From assembly GCA_900546875.1 (NCBI GenBank), contig URET01000002.1:26421-90420 (forward strand): a stretch of DNA of 64,000 nt. The letters are read 5' to 3'. The notes beneath the pieces were generated by a model. The model ran no database searches, had not been told where the DNA came from, and worked only from the letters and a program-made list of their open reading frames with translations. Position 1 is the first letter of the stretch. The number at the start of each line of letters is the position of its first letter. Below, piece by piece: positions 25,444 to 33,857 of this stretch. The translations under genes were made by a program, and so were the position numbers. This DNA is from an uncultured Eubacteriales bacterium (GTDB lineage Bacteria; Bacillota; Clostridia; Christensenellales; CAG-314).

Positions 25444-26386
25444 AGAGGGAGAGAGGCACAAGCCGGTGATGTTAGGCGAGTGCATGGAGGCTCTGAGGAT
25501 CAAGCCCGACGGAGTGTATGTAGATTGCACGTTAGGGGCCGGGGGGCATTCCGAAGAGATATTGAAAAGACTCGGATCCGGCAGGCTGATAGGCATAGAC
25601 AAAGACGGTGACGAGTTAGCGGTCACGTCCAGCCGATTGAAATGGAGATACGGAGAGAAATTTATTTCGGTCCATAGTGACTACGAAGATCTTAATGAGA
25701 TATTGGACGGACTGGGGATCGGAGACGTAGATGGTGTGTTGGCTGATCTAGGTGTAAGCTCCATGCAGCTGAATGACAAAGATCGCGGGTTTGCTTATAT
25801 GAGTGATGCGGATCTGGACATGAGGATGGACAGGGAGAAAAGTTTTTCCGCATACGATGTTGTAAACGGGTACAGCGTGGATGAATTGAGGCGGATAATC
25901 CGGGAATACGGAGAAGAGAGGTATGCGGGCGTGATAGCTGCCAACATTGTGAAGGAGAGGCAGAAGGCGCCCGTCAGGACGACGAAACAGCTTGTCGATA
26001 TAATCGAGAGATCCGTGCCGACGGCATGGAAGAGGAGCGGAGGGCATCCGGCCAAGCGGACTTTTCAGGCTGTCAGGATAGAAGTGAACGGCGAGCTCAG
26101 AAATCTCGGACAGGCAGTTACCGATATGGTAATGAGGCTGAAGGCGGGAGGAAGGATAGCGGTAATAACCTTTCATTCGTTGGAAGACAGGATAGTGAAG
26201 CAAACATTCAGCTATTTGGAAAGGGCTTGCGTATGTGAACCGGGGACGCCGGTATGCATATGCGGAAAGATTTCCGAAGTCAAGGTCGTAACTAAAAAAC
26301 CTTGTTTGCCAAGGGAAGATGAAATCAGCGAGAATTCGCGTGCGGCAAGCGCAAAGCTGAGGGTCGCGGAAAGAAAAGGACATTAA
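25433..26386 (+). CDS. rsmH: 16S rRNA (cytosine-1402 N4)-methyltransferase
   Basis: A 317-residue SAM enzyme that methylates C1402 of 16S rRNA. It has HKPVMLGECMEAL at the start, the SAM loop DCTLGAGGHSEEIL near residue 32, ADLGVSSMQLNDKDRGF, and FHSLEDRIVKQTF, all diagnostic. The start overlaps the mraZ end. Its location between mraZ and an FtsL-like gene is the standard dcw order. Confidence 0.95.
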   Translation: MVYKEGERHKPVMLGECMEALRIKPDGVYVDCTLGAGGHSEEILKRLGSGRLIGIDKDGDELAVTSSRLKWRYGEKFISVHSDYEDLNEILDGLGIGDVDGVLADLGVSSMQLNDKDRGFAYMSDADLDMRMDREKSFSAYDVVNGYSVDELRRIIREYGEERYAGVIAANIVKERQKAPVRTTKQLVDIIERSVPTAWKRSGGHPAKRTFQAVRIEVNGELRNLGQAVTDMVMRLKAGGRIAVITFHSLEDRIVKQTFSYLERACVCEPGTPVCICGKISEVKVVTKKPCLPREDEISENSRAASAKLRVAERKGH

Positions 26387-26402
26387 TTAAAGGGGAAAGA
26401 AA

Positions 26403-27092
26403 ATGTTAGCGACGAGAAAAAGTTACGTGATAGAGAAGGAACGTGACAAAGAGAGTGATCTTCGTTTCAATGAAGACGAGATGGTATCCGGTTCTTCTTT
26501 CGGAAGAGAAAACAGTAAAGCTTCTCTCAGCGTATGGGAGAAAGCAGACAGGGAAGCCGCCAATCAGATGAACGAAAATACCCGCAGGATCCTTGAAAGA
26601 TTTCTTGACGGCGGGAGCGTGCCCCTTGACTTTGAAGAAAAGACGGCGACAGACGAATATGATGATAGCATGCCTTCACAGGAAACGCTGAAATACGCTT
26701 CCGTGAAAGTGCGTGAAATGGAAAAAGACCAAGCTAAAGGCTTATCCACCAAGAGCAAGATAATGATAGCGGTATATATCGGAGTCGTGCTTACACTGGT
26801 GTTGATGATAGCGTTGACATCCATATCGATGTCAGCCTCGGTAAGCGGTTATGCCGCACTTGTGGATTCACATGGCGAGGTCCTGGAGGAGATAAGCGGA
26901 CTTCAGGCGCAGATAGAAGAGATTCAAAACGGTTTTGACGTAGATGAAATTGCGTCGCAGTTGGGATTTGTTGCTCCTTCACAAGAGAATATTTCCTACT
27001 ATACCTCCCCCAAAATCAGAGCACCCCAACAATATACCGTGGAGAATAACTGGTTCGACGCTTTATGCGATCTTTTATCCGGGTTGTTTTGA
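26403..27092 (+). CDS. FtsL-like division protein with long cytoplasmic N-terminus
   Basis: A 229-residue protein with one membrane helix (about residues 119-142, KIMIAVYIGVVLTLVLMIAL) and a short extracytoplasmic heptad stretch (DSHGEVLEEISGLQAQIEEI), the architecture of the divisome bitopic protein FtsL. Position after rsmH and before a class B penicillin-binding protein supports that role. The cytoplasmic part of about 118 residues is far longer than usual (roughly 30-50) and is acidic and charged. Sequence similarity alone would not prove FtsL. GGGGAAAG precedes ATG. Confidence 0.65.
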   Translation: MLATRKSYVIEKERDKESDLRFNEDEMVSGSSFGRENSKASLSVWEKADREAANQMNENTRRILERFLDGGSVPLDFEEKTATDEYDDSMPSQETLKYASVKVREMEKDQAKGLSTKSKIMIAVYIGVVLTLVLMIALTSISMSASVSGYAALVDSHGEVLEEISGLQAQIEEIQNGFDVDEIASQLGFVAPSQENISYYTSPKIRAPQQYTVENNWFDALCDLLSGLF

Positions 27093-27132
27093 CATAATAA
27101 AAACAGAAACGGACGCTCTGTTTTTATTATGT
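27092..27132 (+). terminator. Terminator after the ftsL-like gene
   Basis: ACATAATAAAAACAG (27092-27106) and CTGTTTTTATTATGT (27118-27132) form a perfect 15-bp stem with an 11-base loop. Confidence 0.75.
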
Positions 27133-27193
27133 CCGATCATATGGACATAAGATTAGAGCCCTTGAAGGACTGAAAAGTCCCGGAAAACTTCAA

Positions 27194-27226
27194 AAAGCAC
27201 ATCATGATGAGATGTGCTTTTTTTTT
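27194..27226 (+). terminator. Second, strong intrinsic terminator
   Basis: AAAGCACATC (27194-27203) pairs with GATGTGCTTT (27211-27220), followed by six more T. Together with the hairpin at 27092 it cuts the PBP gene off from mraZ-rsmH-ftsL. Confidence 0.9.
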
Positions 27227-27546
27227 GCCGACAAAAGGGCATGATTTCCGAGTCTGAATGCGGGGAAAGGAGCTGAAAGGAAAGAGGAATGCGGGGAAAA
27301 ATAGTGCGATCCGAAAAAAAGGGAGATGAAGGAGTCCTTCGGAAAGCGCCGAAAAAACGTAGAAAAGCGCCTGAGAGTTTTCAGGCGGAAACATATGAAA
27401 TAAGCGAATATTGAAGAAAAAAGCCCGGAAAACATAAAAAATCGGGCATGAAAGGCGGTCTGCTTTCAAAAAAGGGGCATATGTGATGTCGAGCGCAAAT
27501 ATAATGCACAAGCGGACAAAACGGATCATGTTCGGCGGAGGTTGGT
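27227..27546. other. Purine-rich intergenic stretch before the PBP gene
   Basis: About 320 bases of strongly G/A-rich plus strand. GAATGCGGGGAAA occurs twice (about 27257 and 27289). A T/C-rich open frame on the opposite strand follows from this bias and is not called. No promoter is clear; the only site read with confidence is GGCGGAGG before ATG 27547. Confidence 0.5.
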
Positions 27547-29274
27547 ATGCAGACCGGTTATGTTATAAGAAGAAGGATCACGATTGCTTTTATTATATGT
27601 GCGGTAATGTGTGTGCTTGTATTGGGGCGTCTTGTTTACGTGCAGCTCATATGGGGAGAATCCCTTTCTGCCAAGGCGTTGGATCAATGGACAAGAGACC
27701 TGCCTCTCACGGCACAAAGAGGAGATATCCTTGACACACAGGGTAAAATCATCGCCACCTCGGAAACTGTTTATGACGTTTACGTAAGACCGAAAAGCGT
27801 GGAGGATCCCGAAGAGGTGGCAAGGGTGCTTTCCGATGTACTGCAGCTTTCATACGACGACGTATATAAAAAGGCCACGGAAAAAAACGTTTCGGATGTG
27901 ACGGTGATGAGGAATACGGTTACGGGCAAGGCTTCGGAGTTAAGGGGATATTCTCTTAAGGGCGTTTATCTTGCCGCTTCGACGCAAAGGCTGTATGTAT
28001 ACGGAGAACTGCTTTCGCAGGTACTGGGGTATGTTTCGTCCGACAAGAAGGGGCAGGCGGGCATAGAAAGCTATTTCGACAAATATCTTGCCGGTACCGA
28101 CGGAGCCATTCTGACTCCGAGCGATATAGTCGGAAAGGAGCTTGAAGGGGAAAGCGTGATATATCTTCCTTCTCAGAAGGGACTTAACGTTCAGCTCACT
28201 ATAGACCTAGATATACAGATGGCAGCGGAAAGTATACTTGACATTGCCTATAAAGCGCATTCTCCCAAAAAAGCGAGTATGCTTGTTATCGACGTCACAA
28301 ACGGAGAGATCCTAGCCATGGCGACCAAACCGGGCGTGGATCTCAATAATCTGCCCAGAGATGACATTGAACTGCTTCTTGAGAATACCCGTGCTGTGTT
28401 GCTTACAGACGTTTATGAACCCGGAAGCACATTCAAGATACTTACGGCTGCAGCAAATCTCGAAGAATACAAAAACGGAAATCCGAAAGCCGTGAGCGAG
28501 AACTATATTTTTCCGAACAACTCTGCGATAAGGGTAGTGGACAGCGGAAAGGCGATAAAATGTTGGACAACTCATGCTAACGGAAAGCACAATAATCAGG
28601 ATCTTTGCACGGCACTGAAAAACAGTTGCAATCCTATATTTACTGATATAGCGATAAGTTTGGGAACGGAAACGATGTATAAATACATTAAAGCGTTCGG
28701 GTACGGAAGTTATACGGGGATTGATTTTGCAGGCGAACAGGCAGGACTTTTAATAAATCAGAAAAATGTTACGGCGGGTGATCTGGCAAGAATAGGATTC
28801 GGACAGTCCATAACAGTCACAGCTCTGCAGTTGGCGTATGCAACCGCAGCAGCCGTAAACGGAGGATATCTCTATGAACCCAGACTTGTAAAAAGTATAC
28901 TCGACGATCAGGGAAATACCGCCGTAACGTTTGCTTCCGAAGTGAGGAGCCGGCCCATAAGAGAAGACACGAGCAAAAAAATCGCAGCCATGCTTGAGCG
29001 CGTGGTGACCGAAGGAAGCGGCAAACAGGCGTATATAGAAGGTTATCATGTCGGGGGCAAGACCGGGACGGCTCAGAAATTTGAAAACGGCAAACTTGCC
29101 GTCGGAAAAAATGTAAGCAGCTTTGTAGGCTTTTTCCCCGCAACTTCGCCTAAATACCTTGCTTTGGTAGTAGTGGACGAACCTCAGGGAATGAGCTACG
29201 GCAGCATGGTGGCTGCTCCTTATGCAAAGCTCATATTTGAAAGAATTATAGCGTTGAAGGATTTCACCGTTTGA
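27547..29274 (+). CDS. Class B penicillin-binding protein (FtsI/SpoVD type)
   Basis: A 575-residue peptidoglycan transpeptidase with an N-terminal membrane anchor (residues 11-33), a PBP dimer domain from about RGDILDTQGKIIA, and the transpeptidase domain with motifs EPGSTFK (active Ser), SCN (KNSCNPIF), and KTGTA. It ends shortly after the transpeptidase fold, so the C-terminal PASTA domain found in many SpoVD proteins is absent. Division (FtsI) and spore-cortex (SpoVD) roles cannot be separated by sequence here. It follows the ftsL-like gene but is separated by two terminators. Confidence 0.88.
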   Translation: MQTGYVIRRRITIAFIICAVMCVLVLGRLVYVQLIWGESLSAKALDQWTRDLPLTAQRGDILDTQGKIIATSETVYDVYVRPKSVEDPEEVARVLSDVLQLSYDDVYKKATEKNVSDVTVMRNTVTGKASELRGYSLKGVYLAASTQRLYVYGELLSQVLGYVSSDKKGQAGIESYFDKYLAGTDGAILTPSDIVGKELEGESVIYLPSQKGLNVQLTIDLDIQMAAESILDIAYKAHSPKKASMLVIDVTNGEILAMATKPGVDLNNLPRDDIELLLENTRAVLLTDVYEPGSTFKILTAAANLEEYKNGNPKAVSENYIFPNNSAIRVVDSGKAIKCWTTHANGKHNNQDLCTALKNSCNPIFTDIAISLGTETMYKYIKAFGYGSYTGIDFAGEQAGLLINQKNVTAGDLARIGFGQSITVTALQLAYATAAAVNGGYLYEPRLVKSILDDQGNTAVTFASEVRSRPIREDTSKKIAAMLERVVTEGSGKQAYIEGYHVGGKTGTAQKFENGKLAVGKNVSSFVGFFPATSPKYLALVVVDEPQGMSYGSMVAAPYAKLIFERIIALKDFTV

Positions 29275-29299
29275 CAAAAAAAGTAAAATATAATATACT
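29271..29299 (+). promoter_or_regulatory. Promoter overlapping the PBP stop codon
   Basis: TTGACA (29271-29276) and TATACT (29294-29299) are 17 bp apart; the -35 includes the TGA stop of the PBP gene. It drives the zinc-ribbon gene about 100 bases further on. Confidence 0.65.
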
Positions 29300-29402
29300 A
29301 AACTGTACGGGAAAGAAAAGTCAATGTCTGAATTCAGGCGAGTAAGACGGCAAAGCAGATGTTTTAGCGATTTCCCGGAATAATATCTGACGGGTTTTAA
29401 AC

Positions 29403-29882
29403 ATGAAATGTGTTAAATGCGGTGCTGAAATCCGGAAAAATCATAAGTTTTGTGAAAATTGCGGCTACCCGAACGAAGCTTACGAAGCAGAAGTTAAGAG
29501 CACCGAAAAAGATGATGATCCGGATGATTTCTTTGAAGACGTCCGAGAAAAAAAACCGGATGCCGGCTTTTCCCGTGTTTCGCATTATACTGTTTCCGGC
29601 AGCGATACCGGTTTTGACGGCGTATTCGGTAACTTCGGCGAAAATGACGCTTACGGCGGTATCCGTAAAACGGCGAATGTTTTTATCAGCGGATTCAGGT
29701 ATTTTGTTTTTATTTTGTTTTCGCTTTTTATACCTTTGTTCGGGCTTATAACCGGGATATCTTTTCTTAAATCGAAAAATACGGCAAAGGGGATCGTTCT
29801 TATGGTTCTGAGCTTATTCCCCACGATTTTTTTTGCTGGAATATTCATAAGGATACTGATCGCTTTTTTTGCGGTCATGTAG
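29403..29882 (+). CDS. Zinc-ribbon membrane protein, function unknown
   Basis: A 159-residue protein starting with a zinc ribbon, CVKCGAEIRKNHKFCENCG (two CxxC pairs). An acidic linker (KDDDPDDFFEDV) follows, then two hydrophobic helices at about residues 98-118 and 132-158. Such small zinc-ribbon plus membrane proteins are common in Clostridia and mostly uncharacterised. It has its own promoter and precedes galM by 54 bases. Confidence 0.7.
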   Translation: MKCVKCGAEIRKNHKFCENCGYPNEAYEAEVKSTEKDDDPDDFFEDVREKKPDAGFSRVSHYTVSGSDTGFDGVFGNFGENDAYGGIRKTANVFISGFRYFVFILFSLFIPLFGLITGISFLKSKNTAKGIVLMVLSLFPTIFFAGIFIRILIAFFAVM

Positions 29883-29936
29883 AACGGAAAGTCGGTAAAG
29901 GAGCCGAATCGGGTATAAAGCCGGAAGAGGAGGACA

Positions 29937-30986
29937 ATGGTCAGGGAAGAGATTTTCGGGAAGACCGAAAATGGCGTTGAGGTTTATAAATTCGTTTTTT
30001 CGAACAGAGGGACCGAGGCGGAAATAACTAATTACGGTGCAAGCGTTATATCGCTCCGCAGGGTCGGTTTCAACGGAGATCCTGTAGATATAGTATGCGG
30101 ATATCCGACCTTGTCCGGGTATGAAAAGGACAGGCATTATCTCGGGGCCACCGTCGGCCGGACTTCGGGACGAATTGCGGGCGGCAGATTCGTGCTTAAC
30201 GGCAAAACCGTACTTCTCAATAAAAACGACGGAGAAAATCATCTTCACGGCGGGATTCAGGGTTTCAATAAAAAGGTATGGAACGTTTATGAGGTTTGGA
30301 AGAACGGGGTGTCTTTCAGGTACAACAGTCCGGACGGAGAAGAAAATTATCCCGGGCTTTTGAAGGTGAGGGCTGATTTCTATATAACTTCTGACGGGAG
30401 CTTCAATATTGAATACGGAGCCGAAAGCAATAAAACGACGCTTTGCGATATAACCAATCACATGTATTTCAATATGGACGGAGAGGGCGCGGGGAATATT
30501 GAAAGCAATCTTCTGCGCATATATTCTCACAGTTTTACACCCGTAGGAGAGTCCTTGGTGCCTGAAGGGAAGGTGAAGGCGGTTGAAGGAACGCCTTTTG
30601 ATTTCAACTTTTTCAAGGAAATAGGAAAAGATATAGGATCCGACGATATTCAGCTCAAAAGGTGCGGCGGTTATGATCATAATTTTGTATGCGAGAAAGC
30701 GGCAGGAAGCTTCGGAACGCTTGCGGAGGCGATCGGAAAAAAGAGCCGTATAAGGATGAGGGTAAAAAGCAACGCAGACTGCGTTCAGTTTTATTCGGGC
30801 AACGGTTTGGACAATATCGGAGGCAAGACCGTCATATATAAAAGGAGGGCAGGCTTTGCGCTGGAACCGCAGGTTTGTCCCAATGCGATCAATATAGAAG
30901 GCTTTTTGGCTCCCGTTCTGATAAAAGGGGCGGAGTACAGGAAGCGAATAGAGTATTCATTTTCTGCAGAAAGATTTTTGTTGTGA
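29937..30986 (+). CDS. galM: Aldose 1-epimerase (galactose mutarotase)
   Basis: A 349-residue enzyme interconverting alpha and beta anomers of aldoses. Active-site landmarks are GENHLHGGIQGF (His), DITNHMYFNM (second His), and FALEPQVCPNAIN (catalytic Glu). The length is normal for the family. AGAGGAGG lies just before ATG. No galactose operon genes accompany it here; tldD follows after 34 bases. Confidence 0.92.
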   Translation: MVREEIFGKTENGVEVYKFVFSNRGTEAEITNYGASVISLRRVGFNGDPVDIVCGYPTLSGYEKDRHYLGATVGRTSGRIAGGRFVLNGKTVLLNKNDGENHLHGGIQGFNKKVWNVYEVWKNGVSFRYNSPDGEENYPGLLKVRADFYITSDGSFNIEYGAESNKTTLCDITNHMYFNMDGEGAGNIESNLLRIYSHSFTPVGESLVPEGKVKAVEGTPFDFNFFKEIGKDIGSDDIQLKRCGGYDHNFVCEKAAGSFGTLAEAIGKKSRIRMRVKSNADCVQFYSGNGLDNIGGKTVIYKRRAGFALEPQVCPNAINIEGFLAPVLIKGAEYRKRIEYSFSAERFLL

Positions 30987-31020
30987 TAATAACCGCATTG
31001 CGGAAAAGGAGATTAGATAT

Positions 31021-32358
31021 ATGTTTCGATTCAGAGATGGCTACTATGCGGACATCCGTATGGAAGACAGTTACAAAACGGTCGTTCGTTATGTGAACGA
31101 AAAACTCGAAGAAGCTCTTGAAAGAAAGGAAAAAAGAGCCTTTATCAGAGTGTTCAACGGGTCATACTGGTATTATGCGTCAGTAACGGATGTAAATTTA
31201 ATTCAGAAGCAGCTTGACGAGATCTATGATATGCTTCCGCCCGGCGAAAACATCTGCGACCATCCGATAGTCAGGAAGTACGAGGTTAATAAGGATAAGA
31301 TTTATCTTTACGAGAAGAATAATGTGGCTGACGTGCCGCTTATGGACAAGCTGGAGCTGTGTCAGAGCTATTTTGAGAGCATGCGCTGGAGCGAATACGG
31401 AGTTATGAGTTCGGTGCTTTATGCAGACAGACACAGTAATTACAGATTTTACTCATCCAAGGGTGCGGACATAGAGTACGACATGCAGCTGGCAGGCATG
31501 GCGTTCATGCGTGCGCTGAAGAAGGATGAGGAAAAGATCACCATGCAGCATTCTTTTACAGAATGTGATTTTTCTTTGCTTAAGGGCAGGCAAAAAGAGG
31601 TTGTTGAGAAAATAGCCGAATATGAGGACGCTTTATTGAATTCCGTACCTTGTGAGCAGGGGGTATTTCCTGTTGTTCTTGCTCCGATGGTTACGGGCAT
31701 ATTTGCGCACGAGAGCTTCGGACATAAGAGCGAAGCCGATTTCATGATAGGCGACGAAACCATGAAAAAGGAATGGGAACTCGGCAAGAAAGTCGGTTCG
31801 GATATACTTTCGATCACGGACAGCGGAATAGATATCGGTTCCGGGTATGTGCCGTATGACGACGAGGGGACCAAGGCCACAAAGACCTACCTTATCAAAA
31901 ACGGAGTTCTGACCGGAAGGCTCCATTCCGCGACCACTGCGGCGGAGCTCGGCGAGGAGCTTACCGGAAACGCGCGTGCGGTGAGCTGTGAATTTGAACC
32001 CATCGTGAGGATGACGACCACTGTAGTCGAGGGGGGAGAAAACACATTTGAGGAACTGATAGGAAGAATAAAGAAAGGATATTATATCAAAGTGCCTTCG
32101 CACGGATCGGGCATGTCCACATTTACGATAGCGCCCAATCTTGCTTATGAAGTGACAGACGGAAAAATAGGCAGGCCGGTCAAAATCTCGGTAATATCGG
32201 GCAATGTATTCGAGACGCTCGGACTTATCGAGGGTGCGACGAAGGAAGTCAAGGTGCAGGTAAATGTTTTCGGCGGATGCGGAAAAATGGAGCAGTTCCC
32301 TCTTCCTGTGGGATACGGCGGACCTTATTTGTATATCAGTAAAATGAACGTAATGTAG
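31021..32358 (+). CDS. tldD: TldD-family metalloprotease subunit
   Basis: A 445-residue member of the TldD/PmbA family with the zinc motif HESFGHKSEAD (HExxxH) near residue 235. In E. coli, TldD and TldE form a heterodimeric protease that unfolds and cleaves peptides, including microcin and antitoxin substrates. The conserved C-terminal Cys-containing region of the family (FGGCGKMEQFPLPVGYGGP) is present. It lies directly upstream of the partner gene tldE. Confidence 0.92.
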   Translation: MFRFRDGYYADIRMEDSYKTVVRYVNEKLEEALERKEKRAFIRVFNGSYWYYASVTDVNLIQKQLDEIYDMLPPGENICDHPIVRKYEVNKDKIYLYEKNNVADVPLMDKLELCQSYFESMRWSEYGVMSSVLYADRHSNYRFYSSKGADIEYDMQLAGMAFMRALKKDEEKITMQHSFTECDFSLLKGRQKEVVEKIAEYEDALLNSVPCEQGVFPVVLAPMVTGIFAHESFGHKSEADFMIGDETMKKEWELGKKVGSDILSITDSGIDIGSGYVPYDDEGTKATKTYLIKNGVLTGRLHSATTAAELGEELTGNARAVSCEFEPIVRMTTTVVEGGENTFEELIGRIKKGYYIKVPSHGSGMSTFTIAPNLAYEVTDGKIGRPVKISVISGNVFETLGLIEGATKEVKVQVNVFGGCGKMEQFPLPVGYGGPYLYISKMNVM

Positions 32359-32368
32359 GAGGCGGAAA

Positions 32369-33589
32369 ATGAAAGAATATCTTGATAAGAATATAAAAGA
32401 ACAATCTGTCGCCGTGCAAAACAGCAAAGTTGTATCCGTACGGTTTAAACAGGAAGACAAGCATACGGTGAGGGTATACAAAGACGGTTATGTAGGCGTA
32501 GCCGGAGCGGTCGGCGGGTGCGACCTCAAGGAGCTTGAGAAAAAAGCCGAAGAGCGTCTTGCTTTCGGTATAGGATATCCGGAGATACCTTCTGCTCCCG
32601 CTCGGAAAAGGGTAGAACGTAAGGTCGAGAATTTTGATGAAACGCATTTTGTCGGGAAGGTTGAGAGTCTTCTTGAAAGGCTCACGGCAGTCTGTCCGAA
32701 ATTTATTTTTTCAAATAAAGCTTACATTTCGGAAAAAGAATCTGCTTACAGAAACGACTGCGGGACCGAGCTGAGCTTCAGAAACGAGGTGATCACGGTA
32801 GCGCTTTCCATTAAGGACAAAGGGAGCGCGAACATCATGGACACTTTTTTCGGGTATGAAACCAGACATTATGACGAAGATAAAATAGTGCAGTATGCCA
32901 AGAAGCTTCACAATGACTATTTCAGGACAGTCGAAGTGGAAGACGGCGTTTATCCGGTAATAATCGGGAATGATTTTCTGACGCAGGCGGTAAATCATTT
33001 CGAGGGCAGGTTATATACGCTCGGAGCAAGTCTTTTATCCGGGAAGTTGGGTGAAAAGGTATTCAATGAAAGAGTGTCGATAATTTCCGATTACATGAGT
33101 CCGAGAGGTAGCCAGTGCTTTTTTGACGACGAAGGCGTTTTCTTTGAGGACGGAAAGTATTATTATGTTAAAAACGGCGTGCTGACAGGGCTCCTTGCAA
33201 CAAAGAAATATAAAAACGATTTCGGACTCGAGATCTCTGGATGTGCCGCTGCCGCTTATGATTCCATTCCGAATGCGAGCGTCAGAGAAAACGGATTTTT
33301 CGTGCAGCCGACAGATAAGAACATAAAAGAAATTACCCGCGGAAAAGCAATACTGCTCAATACCTACAGCGGAGGCGACTTCACGCCTGCAGGCGATTAT
33401 TCGACTCCTGTTATGGTCGGATTCCTTATCGAAGACGGCGAAATAAAGGGAAGGATAAACGGAAGCTTCAATGTTTCGGGGAATTTGTTCAAGCTTCTGG
33501 GCGATGATTTTCTCGGCGCCATACCTGAGGAGACTCCCAGTGAAATGCCCGGGATAAATCTTGTGATGAATATGAAGGTAATGAAATAA
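32369..33589 (+). CDS. TldE/PmbA-like partner subunit
   Basis: A 406-residue second member of the TldD/PmbA family without the HExxxH motif, matching the TldE role. The family C-terminal domain is clear (SGGDFTPAGDYSTPVMVGFLIEDG split over the barrel, then GSFNVSGNLFKLLGDDFLG). It begins ten bases after tldD with AGGAGG before ATG, so the two are made together. A terminator follows. Confidence 0.88.
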   Translation: MKEYLDKNIKEQSVAVQNSKVVSVRFKQEDKHTVRVYKDGYVGVAGAVGGCDLKELEKKAEERLAFGIGYPEIPSAPARKRVERKVENFDETHFVGKVESLLERLTAVCPKFIFSNKAYISEKESAYRNDCGTELSFRNEVITVALSIKDKGSANIMDTFFGYETRHYDEDKIVQYAKKLHNDYFRTVEVEDGVYPVIIGNDFLTQAVNHFEGRLYTLGASLLSGKLGEKVFNERVSIISDYMSPRGSQCFFDDEGVFFEDGKYYYVKNGVLTGLLATKKYKNDFGLEISGCAAAAYDSIPNASVRENGFFVQPTDKNIKEITRGKAILLNTYSGGDFTPAGDYSTPVMVGFLIEDGEIKGRINGSFNVSGNLFKLLGDDFLGAIPEETPSEMPGINLVMNMKVMK

Positions 33590-33608
33590 GGCTGTAAGGG
33601 CAGGGAGA

Positions 33609-33637
33609 AAAACGGACGCATCCGGGCGTCCGTTTTT
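33609..33637 (+). terminator. Terminator after tldE
   Basis: AAAACGGACGC (33609-33619) pairs with GCGTCCGTTTT (33626-33636) around ATCCGG and continues into a T-run. Confidence 0.9.
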
Positions 33638-33646
33638 TTATGCAAA

Positions 33647-33740
33647 TCGGAAAAACGTGCAACTCTGATTATATATACAGGTCGGAAAAGCGTGCAATTC
33701 TGATTATATATACAGGTCGGAAAACCGAGCAAGTCTGAAG
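33647..33740. repeat. 35-bp tandem repeat, about 2.6 copies
   Basis: Units begin TCGGAAAA at 33647, 33682 and 33717. The first two share CTGATTATATATACAGG; the third ends after TCTGAAG. The units differ at a few bases, so the array is not brand new. Confidence 0.85.
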
Positions 33741-33857
33741 ATTCAGGAGGGAAGAAAAACGCAAAATATAATAAATTGAAAAAGCTGTTTCAATTGTTCT
33801 AAAATGGCGCGGCGGGAATAGAATAAAGTATGCGTATAGCTGAATGAGGAGGAAGGT

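Noticed and set aside
27137..27529. 130-codon minus-strand frame rich in Phe/Leu/Ser
   Set aside because: It mirrors the purine bias of the plus strand, crosses a strong terminator hairpin, and has no ribosome site.
33647..33740. CRISPR-like array
   Set aside because: Units are contiguous tandem copies without variable spacers, and no cas genes are present.
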